This document shows, in pieces, positions 1-8,620 of a DNA stretch of 64,000 nucleotides. Below the pieces are notes generated by a model that did no database searches, was not told the origin of the DNA, and saw nothing but the letters and a program-made list of their open reading frames with translations. The stretch is from Jiangella asiatica (GTDB lineage: Bacteria; Actinomycetota; Actinomycetes; Jiangellales; Jiangellaceae): positions 62,001 through 126,000 of the forward strand of contig NZ_SMKZ01000016.1 of NCBI RefSeq assembly GCF_004349065.1. Reading direction: 5' to 3'. Each line of letters begins with the position of its first letter. Positions within the stretch are counted from its first letter, which is position 1. The translations under genes were made by a program, and so were the position numbers.

Positions 1-750
1 GTCGGAGTGGTCGCGGTCCCACCGGTGGATCAGGTGATGCTGGTGGCCGCGCTCGACCCAGCGGTTGCGCAGCACGGCCGGCGCGGTCTCGCCGACGTCG
101 AACCACTGACCCCAGGACATGTGGTGGTCGTGCAAGTGCTCCAGCGGCAGGTGCCCCTCGGCCTCGAACACGACGCCGTCACGGCGGGCGTCGACCGCGG
201 CGCGCAGCTCCCGACCCTGGTTCATCGTGTCCAGGAAGACGCCATCGGCGTCGACCGTGGCGATCAGGTCGGCCAGTGCCTCAGCGTCACCGACCAGTTC
301 CCGGCGGGTCCCGACGTCCCACGGGTTGTAGTCGAGGAACACCCGCACGCCATGCCCGTGCAGCTCGTCGACGAGGCGGCGCAGGCCCGGCAGGCCGCCG
401 GGGACCTGGCGGTAGAAGTCGAACTGGTTGCGCTCGTCCACGCCGATGCGCGGGTAGGCGTGCCACAGGACGACGGCGTCGTAGCCGCCGAACTGCTCCA
501 CGCCGCGGCGCAGGTACGACTCGACGGTGAACGAGCGGATCGCCGGATCGTGGAACTCCTCGTCCCACAGCATCACCATCGCGCACGAGTAGCACGAGCG
601 CGTCCAGGCGAACTCCGGGCGCTGGTAGCGCCTGGACTCCAGGTCCAGCTCGCGCCGCACCGACTCGCGCCACCGCCGCAGCTCCGCCCGCCAGGCGGCG
701 GCGTCGTCGGGCGGATCCGGCGCGTGGATGACCCCGAAGCCGAACCTCAC
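1..750 (-). CDS. TIM-barrel glycoside hydrolase-like protein, partial (3' end beyond window)
   Basis: The frame is open from a GTG at 750 to the window edge, giving about 250 residues with no stop. It reads as an alpha-amylase/GH-like TIM barrel: a segment ending in GGYDAVVLWHAYPRIG, then DELHGHGVRVFLDYNPWDVG (strand with Asp), then DADGVFLDTMNQGREL and DGVVFEAEGHLPLEH, which resemble the acidic ends of successive barrel strands. There is no signal peptide at the start. The GTG overlaps the stop of the DUF4185 gene upstream (GTGA), so it is the last visible gene of the long minus-strand operon. I cannot assign a GH family; the arabinan context suggests a glycan substrate, which is inference. 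Confidence 0.6.
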   Translation of the reverse strand, partial: MRFGFGVIHAPDPPDDAAAWRAELRRWRESVRRELDLESRRYQRPEFAWTRSCYSCAMVMLWDEEFHDPAIRSFTVESYLRRGVEQFGGYDAVVLWHAYPRIGVDERNQFDFYRQVPGGLPGLRRLVDELHGHGVRVFLDYNPWDVGTRRELVGDAEALADLIATVDADGVFLDTMNQGRELRAAVDARRDGVVFEAEGHLPLEHLHDHHMSWGQWFDVGETAPAVLRNRWVERGHQHHLIHRWDRDHSD

Positions 751-2048
751 GGTAGCGGCAGTCCCAGCGGATCGCGGAAGTGCGGCCCGTAGAGCATGAC
801 GTTCTGCAGCACGTCGTTGTCCGGCGTGCACGGGTTGCCCTCGTCCGGGTCGCACCCGGCCCCGTTCGTGCTGAACACCACCATCGGATCGGTCGGCGAG
901 GTGCCCGGGACGTTGGTGACCATCTGCCCGCCGTAGTTCTGCCGGAGCTGTGGCCAGGTGGTCCCCGCGGTCACGTCGACCGGCTGGCCGGCGCCGTCGC
1001 GGACGACGGTCCACGGTCCGGCCGGCGACGGTGCCCGCCACAGGTACACCTGCGGCCCGAGGAACCACAGCGGACCCTGCTTGGCGGTCATGAGGAAGCC
1101 GCTGCCCCACGGGATGAGGCCGGCGAGCCCGACGGTGTTCGTGTCGGCCGGGAAGTCCAGGGCCATCGGCCGGGCCTGGCCGACCGTGGCCGACCACGTG
1201 CTGCCGGTCCAGTACTGCCAGCTGGACCCGGTGAGCAGCTCGTCGTCCGGTGCGCGCGCGACGTAGACTCCCGGCGCGAACGGCCCGCCCGCCGACGGCC
1301 CGTCGGGCTGGAAACCGCCGGCCCGGCCGTACAGGTACACGTAGCCGCCGTGGTGGAAGATCTTCGAACCGAAGTGCGGCATGTCCAGGGCGTCCGGGTC
1401 GTAGGGCACGGAGCTGACCGAGATCACGTCGAGCGTGGACGCCGACAACGTGAAGATCTTCACCGTGCACACCCGCCAGGCCTCGCCCGGGCAGACGCCG
1501 CTGGCGGTGATCCGGATGACCGCCGGGCTGACGGTGGAGTCGACGTAGCCGCCGGCGGCCCAGAAGATGACGCCGTCCTGGTCGGGCAGGAACGACGTCG
1601 GCGCGGACGTAGTGCCGCGGGTCACCGGGGTGAAGCAGGCGCCGTCCTGCAGCTGGGCGCTGCGGACCATCCGCCAGCCCGGCAGGAGCGCGTCGTTCTC
1701 GTCGATCTGGCCCATGAACGTGTCGCCGAACAGCCAGAGCTCGCGCCCGTCGGGCAGCGAGATAGGCCAGGCGCCGTCACCGCCGGCCCAGCCGCCAGAG
1801 CGGTGGTCGAAAGCCTCCTGGTAGTCGGCCGGGCCGCTCGGAACAGCGTCCAGGCAGTGCGTCGGCCACTCGACGGCGTCGACGGCCAGTGCCGCGTCGA
1901 CGGCCAGTGCCGCGCCGGCGGTCACCCCCGCGTCGGTCTCGGCTGCCGGCGCGGTGCCTCCGGCGGGTGGCGCGGACACCGTCAGTGCCGCCATCGTCAG
2001 CAGACCGGTGGCGATCGCGCTGGCTCTAGCTCTCGGTGGTCGGTGCAT
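747..2048 (-). CDS. Secreted DUF4185 family protein (GH183-like, putative endo-D-arabinanase)
   Basis: About 433 residues. The ATG at 2048 is chosen because GAGGAGG lies just upstream and because the protein then begins with a clear signal peptide (MHRPPRARASAIATGLLTMA, then a hydrophobic stretch ending in an Ala-rich cleavage region). The mature part has the DUF4185 hallmark: DGRELWLFGDTFMGQ near residue 100, and later MPHFGSKIFHHGGYVYLYG, typical of a five-bladed propeller-like fold. DUF4185 is the family renamed GH183 after endo-D-arabinanases were found in it. The start overlaps the end of the solute-binding lipoprotein gene by 23 nt, so translation is coupled. Substrate assignment rests on family and on the GH172 genes elsewhere in the window, not on visible specificity residues. 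Confidence 0.72.
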   Translation of the reverse strand: MHRPPRARASAIATGLLTMAALTVSAPPAGGTAPAAETDAGVTAGAALAVDAALAVDAVEWPTHCLDAVPSGPADYQEAFDHRSGGWAGGDGAWPISLPDGRELWLFGDTFMGQIDENDALLPGWRMVRSAQLQDGACFTPVTRGTTSAPTSFLPDQDGVIFWAAGGYVDSTVSPAVIRITASGVCPGEAWRVCTVKIFTLSASTLDVISVSSVPYDPDALDMPHFGSKIFHHGGYVYLYGRAGGFQPDGPSAGGPFAPGVYVARAPDDELLTGSSWQYWTGSTWSATVGQARPMALDFPADTNTVGLAGLIPWGSGFLMTAKQGPLWFLGPQVYLWRAPSPAGPWTVVRDGAGQPVDVTAGTTWPQLRQNYGGQMVTNVPGTSPTDPMVVFSTNGAGCDPDEGNPCTPDNDVLQNVMLYGPHFRDPLGLPLP

Positions 2049-3765
2049 CGGTGGTGGCCTCCTCGGTGGGTTGTGGTTCGACCCACACCTCGCGCAGTGC
2101 GGGCTCACCGAAGCGGTCGAGGACGGATTCGCGTGCCGAGCCCAGTGCCTCGGCACGCACCAGCCAATGCGAGCGCATGCTGACCACGGGGATCACCGGC
2201 ATCAGCTCGCACACGCGCTGCTCCGCCCGCTCCAGCGCGATCAGTTGCTCCTCCTCGACGTCCAGGCCCGGCCCGGCCTGCCCGCCGAACGGGGTGACGT
2301 CGTTGATGAAGTAGCGGTCCAGCACGGGGTCGCTGAACCGGGCGACGTTGGCCGCCTCGCCCGTCACGACCAGGGACTGCAGGTACTCCTCCGGCGTGCC
2401 CATCCGGTCACCGTCCCAGCCCGTGAGGAAGGGCCCGTCGAAGCCGCCCTCGGCCATGGCCAGGAAGTCCTCCTCCGGCAGCGGCGTCGGCTCGACGGTC
2501 AGTCCGTACGCCGCCCAGGCCGCCACCACCTGGTCGGCGACCAGGGCGTTGGCCGGGTAGCCGTCGTAGAAGTACAGCGGCACGGTCTGCCCGTCCAGGG
2601 CGGCAGGTGCGCTGTCGGTGTCTGGCACGGCGGGCAGCTGGTCCGGGCACGCGTCCTCGTGGTAGGCCGGGCCGACCAGCGGCGGCAGGAAGCCGGTGGC
2701 CGGAACGGCACCGCCGGCGTACGCGGTGTCGGCGATCGCCTGCCGGTCCAGGCCGCGGCTGAGCGCCAGCCGGACCTCGGGGTCCTCGAACAGGTTGCCC
2801 GGCTGCCAGGGCAGCCCCACGTACACCATCAGCGGGTCGTTGCCGGTGACGTAGTTGTCCGGCTCCGCTTCGCTGATCGCGGCCCGCTCGGCGGGCAACG
2901 GCTGGACGATGTCGACCCAGCCGTCGACGTAGGCCTGGTGGGCCTCCTCCGGGGTGGCGAACGTGTAGAAGTGGATCTCGTCGGCGTAGCCGGCGCCGTC
3001 GGCGGTGTAGCCGGCGGGCGAGCCGTTGTAGTGCTCGTTGCGCACCAGCCGGATGATCGGGTCGCCCGGGTTCCACGGCGCGGCCAGCTGGTACGGGCCC
3101 GCGCACACGGGCTGGCGGGCGAAGCGCAACGGGTCGGCGCGGGCCGCCTCGTCGTCGACGATCGCCGTCGCCGCGTTCGCCAGCCGGCGCACCCAGCCCG
3201 CGTCCTCGAGCCGCGGCAGCACGATCTCCAGGCCGAACGGGTCGGAGACGCGGACGCCGGTGAGGTACTCGGTGCTGCGGTCCGGCGGGTCCTCGGTCTC
3301 GCCGCGGATGTGGTCGTATCCCTGCACGTCGCGTAGCAGCGTGGCCATCGACCCGGCGGTCTCCTCGCGGGCCAGCCGGGACAGTGAGTCCACCACGGTC
3401 CGCGCGTCCACCTGGGTGCCGTCCGGGAAGTACACGTCCTCGCGCAGGGACAGCAGGATCCGGGTGCCGCCGTAGTTCGCGTTCGGTGTCCACTCGTCGG
3501 AGATGCCTGGCACCAGCTCGCCGGTGACGGCGTCGGTGAGCAGCAGGGAGTCGCACATCGTGCGTACCACGAGCTGGCTGGCCGGGTCCGAGGCGTCGGC
3601 GGGGTCCAGCGACCGGGGCTGGAGGATACCGACCTTGATCACGCCGCCGGACTGCGCGTCGTCGCTCCCCGACGGCGTCCCGACCTCCTCGGTGGGCAGG
3701 CTCACGCACGAGGTGACGGTCAGCGCGAGCAGCGCCGCGCCCAGGAGCATCTTTCGCATGATCAT
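2026..3765 (-). CDS. Family-5 extracellular solute-binding lipoprotein (SBP_bac_5)
   Basis: 579 residues. The start ATG overlaps the stop of the preceding lipoprotein gene (ATGA). The N-terminus MIMRKMLLGAALLALTVTSC is a lipoprotein signal with lipobox VTSC. The mature protein follows the oligopeptide/oligosaccharide-binding pattern: GGVIKVGILQPRSLDPAD, then VVRTMCDSLLLTDAVTGELVPGISDEW, then LSLREDVYFPDGTQVDARTVVDSLSRL, and a late ALSRGLDRQAIADTAY segment. Such proteins deliver peptides or oligosaccharides to Opp-type permeases; no Opp permease is in this operon, only Liv-type ones. The operon also holds a type-1 binding protein at the other end, so two unrelated receptor types are made together. 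Ligand unknown; a glycan fragment is plausible given the neighbouring GH183-like enzyme. Confidence 0.8.
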   Translation of the reverse strand: MIMRKMLLGAALLALTVTSCVSLPTEEVGTPSGSDDAQSGGVIKVGILQPRSLDPADASDPASQLVVRTMCDSLLLTDAVTGELVPGISDEWTPNANYGGTRILLSLREDVYFPDGTQVDARTVVDSLSRLAREETAGSMATLLRDVQGYDHIRGETEDPPDRSTEYLTGVRVSDPFGLEIVLPRLEDAGWVRRLANAATAIVDDEAARADPLRFARQPVCAGPYQLAAPWNPGDPIIRLVRNEHYNGSPAGYTADGAGYADEIHFYTFATPEEAHQAYVDGWVDIVQPLPAERAAISEAEPDNYVTGNDPLMVYVGLPWQPGNLFEDPEVRLALSRGLDRQAIADTAYAGGAVPATGFLPPLVGPAYHEDACPDQLPAVPDTDSAPAALDGQTVPLYFYDGYPANALVADQVVAAWAAYGLTVEPTPLPEEDFLAMAEGGFDGPFLTGWDGDRMGTPEEYLQSLVVTGEAANVARFSDPVLDRYFINDVTPFGGQAGPGLDVEEEQLIALERAEQRVCELMPVIPVVSMRSHWLVRAEALGSARESVLDRFGEPALREVWVEPQPTEEATTDAPTTES

Positions 3766-5768
3766 GGCACCTCGGGTCGGCTCGCCAGGGTGTAGGCCAG
3801 GTTCTGCTGGAACGTCTCGACGCGGTCCACGCTGCTCACCGTCGAGCGGTACGCCACCGGCAGCCCGCCGAGGGCCGGCGCGAGAGCGAGCGCGTAGCTG
3901 GTCTCGACGTGTCCCTGGTCGTGCAGCAGGTCGGTGTAGCTGCGCATCAGGGCCAGCCCGGAGCGCGGTCCCGCGGCGGGCGCCGACGGGAGCGGCGGCT
4001 CCGGTGGTGCCGCGGTGGCCTCCGGCGGCGTCGGCTCCTCCGGAGGCAAGAGCCGGGTGTCGATGTACTCCTGCGGCGGCGGCTTCGGCGCCGGCTCGGT
4101 GCCCGGTGAGATGACGACGTCGACGGTCCAGGTCTCCACCGGCGTGCCGCACACCTCGACGACGGTGTTCGGCGAGAGGTAGCTCGCGGCCACCACGTCG
4201 CCGGTGCCGTCGGTGCCGACCGAGACGTACTCGGCAGCGGCGGAGCCGGCGACGGGGAACGGCACGATCAGCAGGCCGTCGCCGTCGTTGTAGGTGACGG
4301 TGTGGCCGTCGGGGTGCAGCGTGGACACCAGGTAGATCCCGGGCGCGCCCGGCTCGGGGCGCGCCGGCGGCGGTTCCGTCCCCGCCGCCGGCCCCGGCAC
4401 GACGCGGTACGTCGTCACCGTCACCGAGCCGCCGAGGTCGTCGGCGACCTCGTACTCGAAGTACTCCCGCCCGGTCGGGTCCCACCGCACGTTCCGCACC
4501 GTCCGCACCATCGTGGTCGGGAACTTGCCGGCGTCGGGGCTGACGCCGTTCACCGTGTACGTGCTGACGGCGAAGCCCACGGACGGGGTCCGCATCACGT
4601 AGGTCGCCTCGACCGGCGGGGCGGCGATGCGATCCACGGCCGGTAGCGCCGGGCCGCCCACGGCGTCGGCCGGGCAACCGGCCGGTGGCGGCGGCGGACC
4701 GGGCGGCCGCGGCGCGCCCACCATCCGGGCGCTGATGGTCTGCTCCACCGACGACGTGGCGTCGCTGCCGACGGCGGTGGTCCGGCTGTCCGCGACGATG
4801 ACGCCCCCGAACTGCGTCGCGACGTTGTAGACGGCGTCGACGCTGGCGCTCGGCCCGTCGCCGGCCAGCGGCGCGACGGTGGCGGAGATCTGCACCGGCA
4901 GGCTGTCCAGCCGGGTGCCGCACGCCTCGACCACACCGTCGTCCAGCACCGTGGAGGTGTAGGCGACGTGCTGGGCGGCATCGCCGGTGCCGACGGTGGC
5001 CTGGCCGTGGAAGGTGTCGCCGGCGTAGGCCGGCCAGCGCACCAGCAGCATGCCCTGGCCGGCGTTGAACGGGACCGGCTCGCCGCCGTCGGCCGCCATC
5101 GACATGACGTACATGCCCGGCTGCGCGGGGGTGCCGACACGGGTGGTGCCGACCACCGGCGGGAAAGCCGACGGGTCGAGGCTGGGCGGCGGCTCGCCGA
5201 CATTGACCGGCCGCGGCACGTCCGGGCGGACCACCGAGGCGTCGTCGAGCACGACGCGGTAGGTCGTGGTCGTGGTCCCGTGCGGAGCCTCCACGACGAG
5301 GTCGAAGTCGTAGCTGGTGCCCCCGGCACCGAGCCGGAGGTTGCTCACCGTCCGGGTCATCTCGGCGGGCATCACGGCGTACTCGCCGCCGTCGGTGGAC
5401 ACCGCCTCGTGCCGGCCCTCGGCGAAGAACCGGTACTCGCCCACGGCCGGCGGCGCGACCGGCGACTCCAGCGCCGCCACCACCTGCTGGCGGGGGTCGG
5501 TGAACGGGCACGCCGCGGAGCCCTCGGCCGCCGGTTCCGGCTGGTCGCTCAGCCGCGGGTTGACCACCCAGTTCGCCGGCGGCCCGTCCTCGCCGCCGGC
5601 CAGGTACGGCGGCAGCGCGACCACCCCGGCGGCGAGGCTCGCCTGGTCCAGCCCCAGCTGGGCGAGCTCGCCGCGCACGTCCACCTCGACCTGCTGGGCG
5701 GGGCCGGCGCAGCCGGTCACGGCCAGCACGGCGACGACCGCCGCGGCCCAGCCTCGCTTCGCGTGCAT
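3762..5768 (-). CDS. Hypothetical lipoprotein with an internally duplicated domain
   Basis: 668 residues from the ATG at 5768, which has GAGGAGAG upstream; an upstream ATG at 5801 overlaps the previous stop (ATGA) and is the alternative. MHAKRGWAAAVVAVLAVTGC is a lipoprotein signal with lipobox VTGC. Two copies of a module of roughly 150-200 residues follow. Each contains a (M/V)(T/V)RTV(S/R)N(L/V)R element, then TTYRVV, then a PG(M/I)Y(V/L)(M/V)S element, and ends in a Cys motif (VVEACGTRLDSLPV in the first, VVEVCGTPVETWTV in the second). Long Pro-rich linkers separate the modules. I recognise no family. It sits between the TgpA-like gene and a solute-binding lipoprotein, so an extracytoplasmic scaffold or glycan-contact role is possible but not shown. 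Confidence 0.7.
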   Translation of the reverse strand: MHAKRGWAAAVVAVLAVTGCAGPAQQVEVDVRGELAQLGLDQASLAAGVVALPPYLAGGEDGPPANWVVNPRLSDQPEPAAEGSAACPFTDPRQQVVAALESPVAPPAVGEYRFFAEGRHEAVSTDGGEYAVMPAEMTRTVSNLRLGAGGTSYDFDLVVEAPHGTTTTTYRVVLDDASVVRPDVPRPVNVGEPPPSLDPSAFPPVVGTTRVGTPAQPGMYVMSMAADGGEPVPFNAGQGMLLVRWPAYAGDTFHGQATVGTGDAAQHVAYTSTVLDDGVVEACGTRLDSLPVQISATVAPLAGDGPSASVDAVYNVATQFGGVIVADSRTTAVGSDATSSVEQTISARMVGAPRPPGPPPPPAGCPADAVGGPALPAVDRIAAPPVEATYVMRTPSVGFAVSTYTVNGVSPDAGKFPTTMVRTVRNVRWDPTGREYFEYEVADDLGGSVTVTTYRVVPGPAAGTEPPPARPEPGAPGIYLVSTLHPDGHTVTYNDGDGLLIVPFPVAGSAAAEYVSVGTDGTGDVVAASYLSPNTVVEVCGTPVETWTVDVVISPGTEPAPKPPPQEYIDTRLLPPEEPTPPEATAAPPEPPLPSAPAAGPRSGLALMRSYTDLLHDQGHVETSYALALAPALGGLPVAYRSTVSSVDRVETFQQNLAYTLASRPEVP

Positions 5769-5797
5769 CTGCCGCTCTCCTCTGCCGACGGGCCGGG

Positions 5798-8620
5798 TCA
5801 TCCGGGACTCCCCAGACGCGGATCGGGCTGCGGCGGCGCCTCGCGCACGTTGACGATCTCGTGCACGTCGCCGCGCTGATAGGCCAGCAGGCCCTTGAGA
5901 ATGCGTTCGAGCGCCTCCACCGGCAGGTCCTTGCGCGTCACCACGAGCTGGTAGTAGGTGTCGCCGGGTGCGAACCAGACCACGACGTTGGCGTCGGCGG
6001 CCTCCTTGACGTAGGCGCGCTCCTCACCGATGCGGGAGAAGACGAACTCCCCCGTCTCGATGGAGGCCAGCATCTGCCGCTTCGCCTCGTCCCGGTCCTC
6101 GATGCCGCTCTTGAACCAGGCGATCTGCAGCAGCGCCTGGCGCTGCGATCCCTGGTAGATCTCGTAGACGCGGCCGTCGGTCACCAGCGACTGGTCGGCC
6201 AGGCCGGTGAAGGCCTGCTCCGCAGACGGGCTGCGCAGCAGCGCGAACTCGGCGACGGTCTCCGGCACCACCGGCTGCACCGCTCGCTGCGGGTCCGGCG
6301 GGCCGCTCTCGATGACGACGCTGGAGCAGCCGCCCAGGGTGAAGAACGCCAGCCCGACGACGACGGCCGCGCGCAGCGTCGCCGGCCGGCGCAGCAGACC
6401 TCGCAGCGCCGACCCGATCGCCGTGAGCGGGCCGCGCCGGCGCCGCGGCCACAGGTTCGGGATCTCCCGGGTGTAGGGGTCGCGCAATGACTGCCGCGAG
6501 ATGCCGGCCAGGACCCGCAGCGGCAGCGGCTGGGCCCGCGCCAGCCGCCGGCGCACCGAGCGGGCCAGGTCCTCGGCGAGCTCGGCGTCCTCGATGCGCA
6601 GGTCGCGGGCGAGGTCGCCCCACAGCGCGCGGGTGGTCAGCCAGGCCAGCTCGCGGTGCTCACGGTCCGGCCGCAGCGTGTCGAGGAACTGGATCGGGGT
6701 CAGCGTCGGGTGGCCGATGCCGAAGTCGTTGGCCACGTCGCGCAGGTCGGCGTATGCGACGGCGATGCGCTCGCGCAGCCCGCGGGCCGCCGCCCAGCGC
6801 CGGCGCTTGCCCCGTCGCAGCACCTTCAGCACCGCCGGGTACCACACCCAGGCCAGCACCAGGGCCAGCACCCAGGGCACGATCACCAGCACCCAGTAGC
6901 CGACGAACTCGTAGGCCAGCCGCACGGTCTGCACCCGCGTCGGCACATAGACGAGCAGGGCGCGGTCCTCGCTGGCGGTGACCTCCGGCCGCTCGGCCTC
7001 CGGCGCTGCCTCCACCGGCGGCGGCGCCTGCTCCGGCGACCTGGGCTGCGGCACCCAGCCGATGCCCTCGTGGTAGGTCTCCAGCCAGGTGGCACCGTCC
7101 TCCGGGCGCACCTCGACCACGCCCTCGGCGTTCGGCTCGCGCCCCTCGGTGTAGTAGCCGTAGCCGATCCGCGACGGCACCCCCAGCCAGCGCGCGAGCA
7201 GCGCATCGGCGGCGGTGATCTCGTAAGGTGACGCCTTGGTGCCGGGCTGGACGATGATGTCCTGGGCGCGTTCGGCGGAGACGTCGACCGGCTCGCCGCT
7301 GCCGGCGGCGACGACGTTCTCGTACAGCGCGGTCCGGGCGAACTGCAGCCGTTCGTACTGGCCGTCGGCCTCCGGCGGCGCGGTCAGCAGCAGTTGCTCG
7401 ACCAGAGCCGGGATCTCCGGCGCCGCCAGGAACTCGGACAGCTCCTCCGACGTCGACGGCGGTGCCTCGGCCAGCGTGTCCCGGTCGACCGCCACCGACG
7501 CCACGGTGTACTCGGTACCGTCGGCGATCCGCCCGGTGGACTGGAAGGTCTGGGTGCGTGGGTCGTACTGCGCGGACACCCCGGACAGGGTGGCGACGTC
7601 GCCGCTGACCGGCAGCTCGCGCCCGCCGCCGGCGACGACCGTGATCACGGCCTCCTCGGCGTCGTCCGGGCTCGGCCCGTCGTCGCCGGGCACCGCACCG
7701 GACTCGGGCAGCGGCACGAACCTGTCCGGGTCGTAGGGCGGGGTCAGCCAGGCGTTCTCGTCCACCGAGTAGACGTCGAGCACACCCGTGCGCCAGATGT
7801 GGTCGGTGCCGTCGGGCTCGCTCACCTCGAAGACGACGGCCGCGTCCGACGGTGGCGGCGTGCCGGGCCGCTGCGGCGGGAAGCTGTCGTCGTCGTCGCC
7901 AGCCGGGTAGAGGAAACCGACCTGGCTCAGCCCGGCGACCCCGGCACCGAGCACCGCCACGACGACGGCGCCACGAGCCAGCCGGCGCACCTCGAACCGG
8001 CCGCCGCCGACGCCCTCCTGGCTGAGCCGGACGCCGTAGGAGACACCGAGCCCGGCCAGCACGAACACGAGCGCGACGACGGCGGTGACGGTCTCGCCGG
8101 TGCTGGGCTGCACCAGCATGCCGCCGACGATCACGACCAGCGGGACCGCCAGCGCCAGCCGAGGCATCGCGAACTCCACCGCCAGCGCAACCCCGGTGAC
8201 CACCACCACGGTGCACAGCACCACGACGATGACCCGCCAGCCGGGGTCGAAGGCGATCGGCGGGGTGGAGAGCCCGCCCTGCTCGAACGCGTCGCGGACG
8301 AACCCGGGCAGCTCACCCAGGTCGCCGCCGGAGTCCGGCAGGACGAGCAGCGATCCGGCCACCAGGGCCGCGGGCACCGCCAGCAGCTGCATCAGCGCCG
8401 GCCGGCTCGTGCGGTACGACGCCCAGGCGATCAGCGCGCCGAGCACCGCGCCGCCGATCGCGGTCAGCCGGGCCAGCCCGCCGCCGAAGACGCCGCCGAT
8501 CACCCAGGCGGCGCCCGCACCGCCCAGCAGGGCGGCGGCGGTCGTCGCCAGCACGCCGACGGGCCGGCCGCTCTCCTGCCGCTCGGTCCCCTGCGGCTCG
8601 GTCTGCTGAAGCTCGCTCAT
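5798..8620 (-). CDS. TgpA-like membrane protein with degenerate transglutaminase domain and lipoprotein-like C-terminal extension
   Basis: 940 residues; the ATG at 8620 overlaps the DUF58 stop (ATGA). Order: N-terminal multi-helix TgpA region (about residues 20-240), extracytoplasmic transglutaminase-like domain (about 270-540), one helix near 580, cytoplasmic stretch, then a further hydrophobic segment AAVVVGLAFFTLGGC and about 175 residues at the C-terminus. The transglutaminase core keeps its scaffold (ADALLARWLGVPSRIGYGYY) but the position of the usual GxCxxFA cysteine reads KASPYEIT, the usual HAW histidine reads GATWLETY, and the final Asp reads WVPQPRSP. The triad therefore looks absent. 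The C-terminal part resembles a separate lipoprotein fused in frame, with no internal start codon visible. MoxR-DUF58-TgpA trios are known in actinobacteria; here the trio sits inside a transporter and glycosidase operon. Confidence 0.75.
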   Translation of the reverse strand: MSELQQTEPQGTERQESGRPVGVLATTAAALLGGAGAAWVIGGVFGGGLARLTAIGGAVLGALIAWASYRTSRPALMQLLAVPAALVAGSLLVLPDSGGDLGELPGFVRDAFEQGGLSTPPIAFDPGWRVIVVVLCTVVVVTGVALAVEFAMPRLALAVPLVVIVGGMLVQPSTGETVTAVVALVFVLAGLGVSYGVRLSQEGVGGGRFEVRRLARGAVVVAVLGAGVAGLSQVGFLYPAGDDDDSFPPQRPGTPPPSDAAVVFEVSEPDGTDHIWRTGVLDVYSVDENAWLTPPYDPDRFVPLPESGAVPGDDGPSPDDAEEAVITVVAGGGRELPVSGDVATLSGVSAQYDPRTQTFQSTGRIADGTEYTVASVAVDRDTLAEAPPSTSEELSEFLAAPEIPALVEQLLLTAPPEADGQYERLQFARTALYENVVAAGSGEPVDVSAERAQDIIVQPGTKASPYEITAADALLARWLGVPSRIGYGYYTEGREPNAEGVVEVRPEDGATWLETYHEGIGWVPQPRSPEQAPPPVEAAPEAERPEVTASEDRALLVYVPTRVQTVRLAYEFVGYWVLVIVPWVLALVLAWVWYPAVLKVLRRGKRRRWAAARGLRERIAVAYADLRDVANDFGIGHPTLTPIQFLDTLRPDREHRELAWLTTRALWGDLARDLRIEDAELAEDLARSVRRRLARAQPLPLRVLAGISRQSLRDPYTREIPNLWPRRRRGPLTAIGSALRGLLRRPATLRAAVVVGLAFFTLGGCSSVVIESGPPDPQRAVQPVVPETVAEFALLRSPSAEQAFTGLADQSLVTDGRVYEIYQGSQRQALLQIAWFKSGIEDRDEAKRQMLASIETGEFVFSRIGEERAYVKEAADANVVVWFAPGDTYYQLVVTRKDLPVEALERILKGLLAYQRGDVHEIVNVREAPPQPDPRLGSPG

